The notes under the pieces were generated by a model. That model saw only the letters and a program-made list of their open reading frames with translations, ran no database searches and was not told the DNA's origin. Shown here one piece after another: positions 6,647 to 7,446 of a DNA stretch of 7,446 nucleotides (within the stretch, counting starts at the first letter, position 1; every line of letters begins with the position of its first letter). This stretch comes from Rhizobacter sp. GTDB taxonomy: Bacteria; Pseudomonadota; Gammaproteobacteria; Burkholderiales; Burkholderiaceae_C. Where the stretch lies: the NCBI GenBank assembly GCA_025351675.1, contig JANXVK010000453.1:1-7446 (forward strand), in the 5' to 3' direction. The translations under genes and the position numbers were made by a program.

Positions 6647-7446
6647 ATGACACATCAACGCATTTCGCAACAGATGATCGTCTTCACGATCTTCGTGCTG
6701 CTGTTCATCGGCTTCGCGCTTTTCCTGCCGGGATTCTTCGCCACAAGCAACGTCCTCGGCCTGTTGCAGAACGTCGCGATCTTGGGGATCCTCGGGCTCG
6801 CGATGGCCATCATCGTGATCGGGCGAGGCATCGACATCTCGATGGTGGCGGTGCTGGCGGTGCCCGCCGGTCTGGTCTTGCAAATGGTGCAGGACGGACA
6901 CTCGGTTTCGGTGGCCGTCCTCGCGGCCGTGGCGCTCGCGCTGGTGTTCGGGCTGGTCAACGGCTGGTTGATCGCCTACGCGGAAGTTCCGTCGCTGTTC
7001 ACGACGCTGGCCTCGGGCCTGTTTCTCGCCGGCCTCGGTCAGGTCGCGTTCTTTCGGCTCGACGTCGTGTCGTGGAGCCCGCAACTCGACGCGCTGGCAT
7101 TCGTCGGCCGCGGCACGCTGCTCGGCGTGCCGATGCCGGTGGTCATGTTCGCTCTGATGGCCGTCGGCGTTTCGCTGTTCTTGCGCCGCACGCGTTTGGG
7201 CACCTACGTCTACGCGATCGGCGACAACCCTTTCGGCGCGCGCACCACCGGCATCCCGACCCGCCCGGTGATCGTGCTGCAGTACACGCTGGCCGCGCTC
7301 ATCGCCGCCATCGCAGGCTTCGTGATGGCCGCATCGGTCAACAGCATGCCCACCCGCATCTACAACTCGACCATGATCTATGACGTGATCCTGGTCGTCG
7401 TGCTCGGTGGCATCGGCCTGTCGGGCGGGCGCGGCGGGGTCGTCAA
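6647..7446 (+). CDS. ABC transporter permease, RbsC/CUT2 type (3' end outside window)
   Basis: ATG at 6647 follows CGGAG (6636-6640) and the frame stays open for 266 codons to the window edge. The protein is very hydrophobic, with membrane segments at about residues 10-32, 36-60, 64-80, 88-111, 115-136, 160-179, 207-229 and 243-256. VIGRGIDIS (57-65) corresponds to the GGIDLS signature of RbsC-type permeases. YAIGDNPFGARTTGIP (189-204) is the cytoplasmic coupling loop that contacts the ATPase. LGGIGLSGGRG (253-263) is the conserved late block. Family members carry sugars, autoinducer-2 and some other small molecules across the inner membrane. It lies 22 bases after the crotonase in the same operon, so the cargo may be the acid that the ligase activates. 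The ATPase and binding protein would be expected downstream, out of view. About 50-70 residues are probably missing. Confidence 0.9.
   Translation, partial: MTHQRISQQMIVFTIFVLLFIGFALFLPGFFATSNVLGLLQNVAILGILGLAMAIIVIGRGIDISMVAVLAVPAGLVLQMVQDGHSVSVAVLAAVALALVFGLVNGWLIAYAEVPSLFTTLASGLFLAGLGQVAFFRLDVVSWSPQLDALAFVGRGTLLGVPMPVVMFALMAVGVSLFLRRTRLGTYVYAIGDNPFGARTTGIPTRPVIVLQYTLAALIAAIAGFVMAASVNSMPTRIYNSTMIYDVILVVVLGGIGLSGGRGGVV

Overview
The window is GC-rich and gene-dense, with short intergenic gaps, ATGA-type gene overlaps and AGGAG-type ribosome binding sites. This suggests a proteobacterial chromosome. The quinone oxidoreductase beside a possible divergent DUF1192-like start would fit an alphaproteobacterium such as a sphingomonad. 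The acyl-CoA/DUF3047 content would also fit Burkholderiales. I cannot settle the class from the sequence alone.

All complete genes read on the + strand. Left block (1-1885): a possible divergent small gene leaving on the - strand (1-57), a zinc-free MDR-type NAD(P)H:quinone oxidoreductase (115-1134), and an overlapping NAD-type short-chain dehydrogenase (1121-1885). Middle block (1886-3157): a 180-bp gap with a possible 16-codon leader ORF, then a two-domain hypothetical protein whose C-terminal half resembles DUF3047 (2066-3157), ending at a candidate terminator hairpin.

Right block (3158-7446): a 319-bp regulatory region with a perfect 16-bp palindromic operator candidate, then a tightly packed operon. 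Its genes are a TetR/KstR2-like repressor (best start is TTG at 3477), an AMP-forming acyl-CoA ligase (4142-5830, ATGA overlap), a crotonase with isomerase-type rather than hydratase-type active-site residues (5827-6624, ATGA overlap), and the first 266 codons of an RbsC-type ABC permease running off the right edge (6647 onward).

Read together, the right block looks like a locally repressed uptake and CoA-activation pathway for an organic acid. The ABC system imports a compound, the ligase makes its CoA thioester, the crotonase shifts a double bond or hydrates it, and the upstream SDR and quinone oxidoreductase could supply redox steps. The substrate cannot be read from the sequence. The most notable unexplained structures are three strong hairpins packed around the TTG start of tetR, the operator palindrome upstream of it, an Asp in place of a near-invariant Gly in the ligase's A3 motif, and the pairing of a sugar-type permease with acyl-CoA enzymes.
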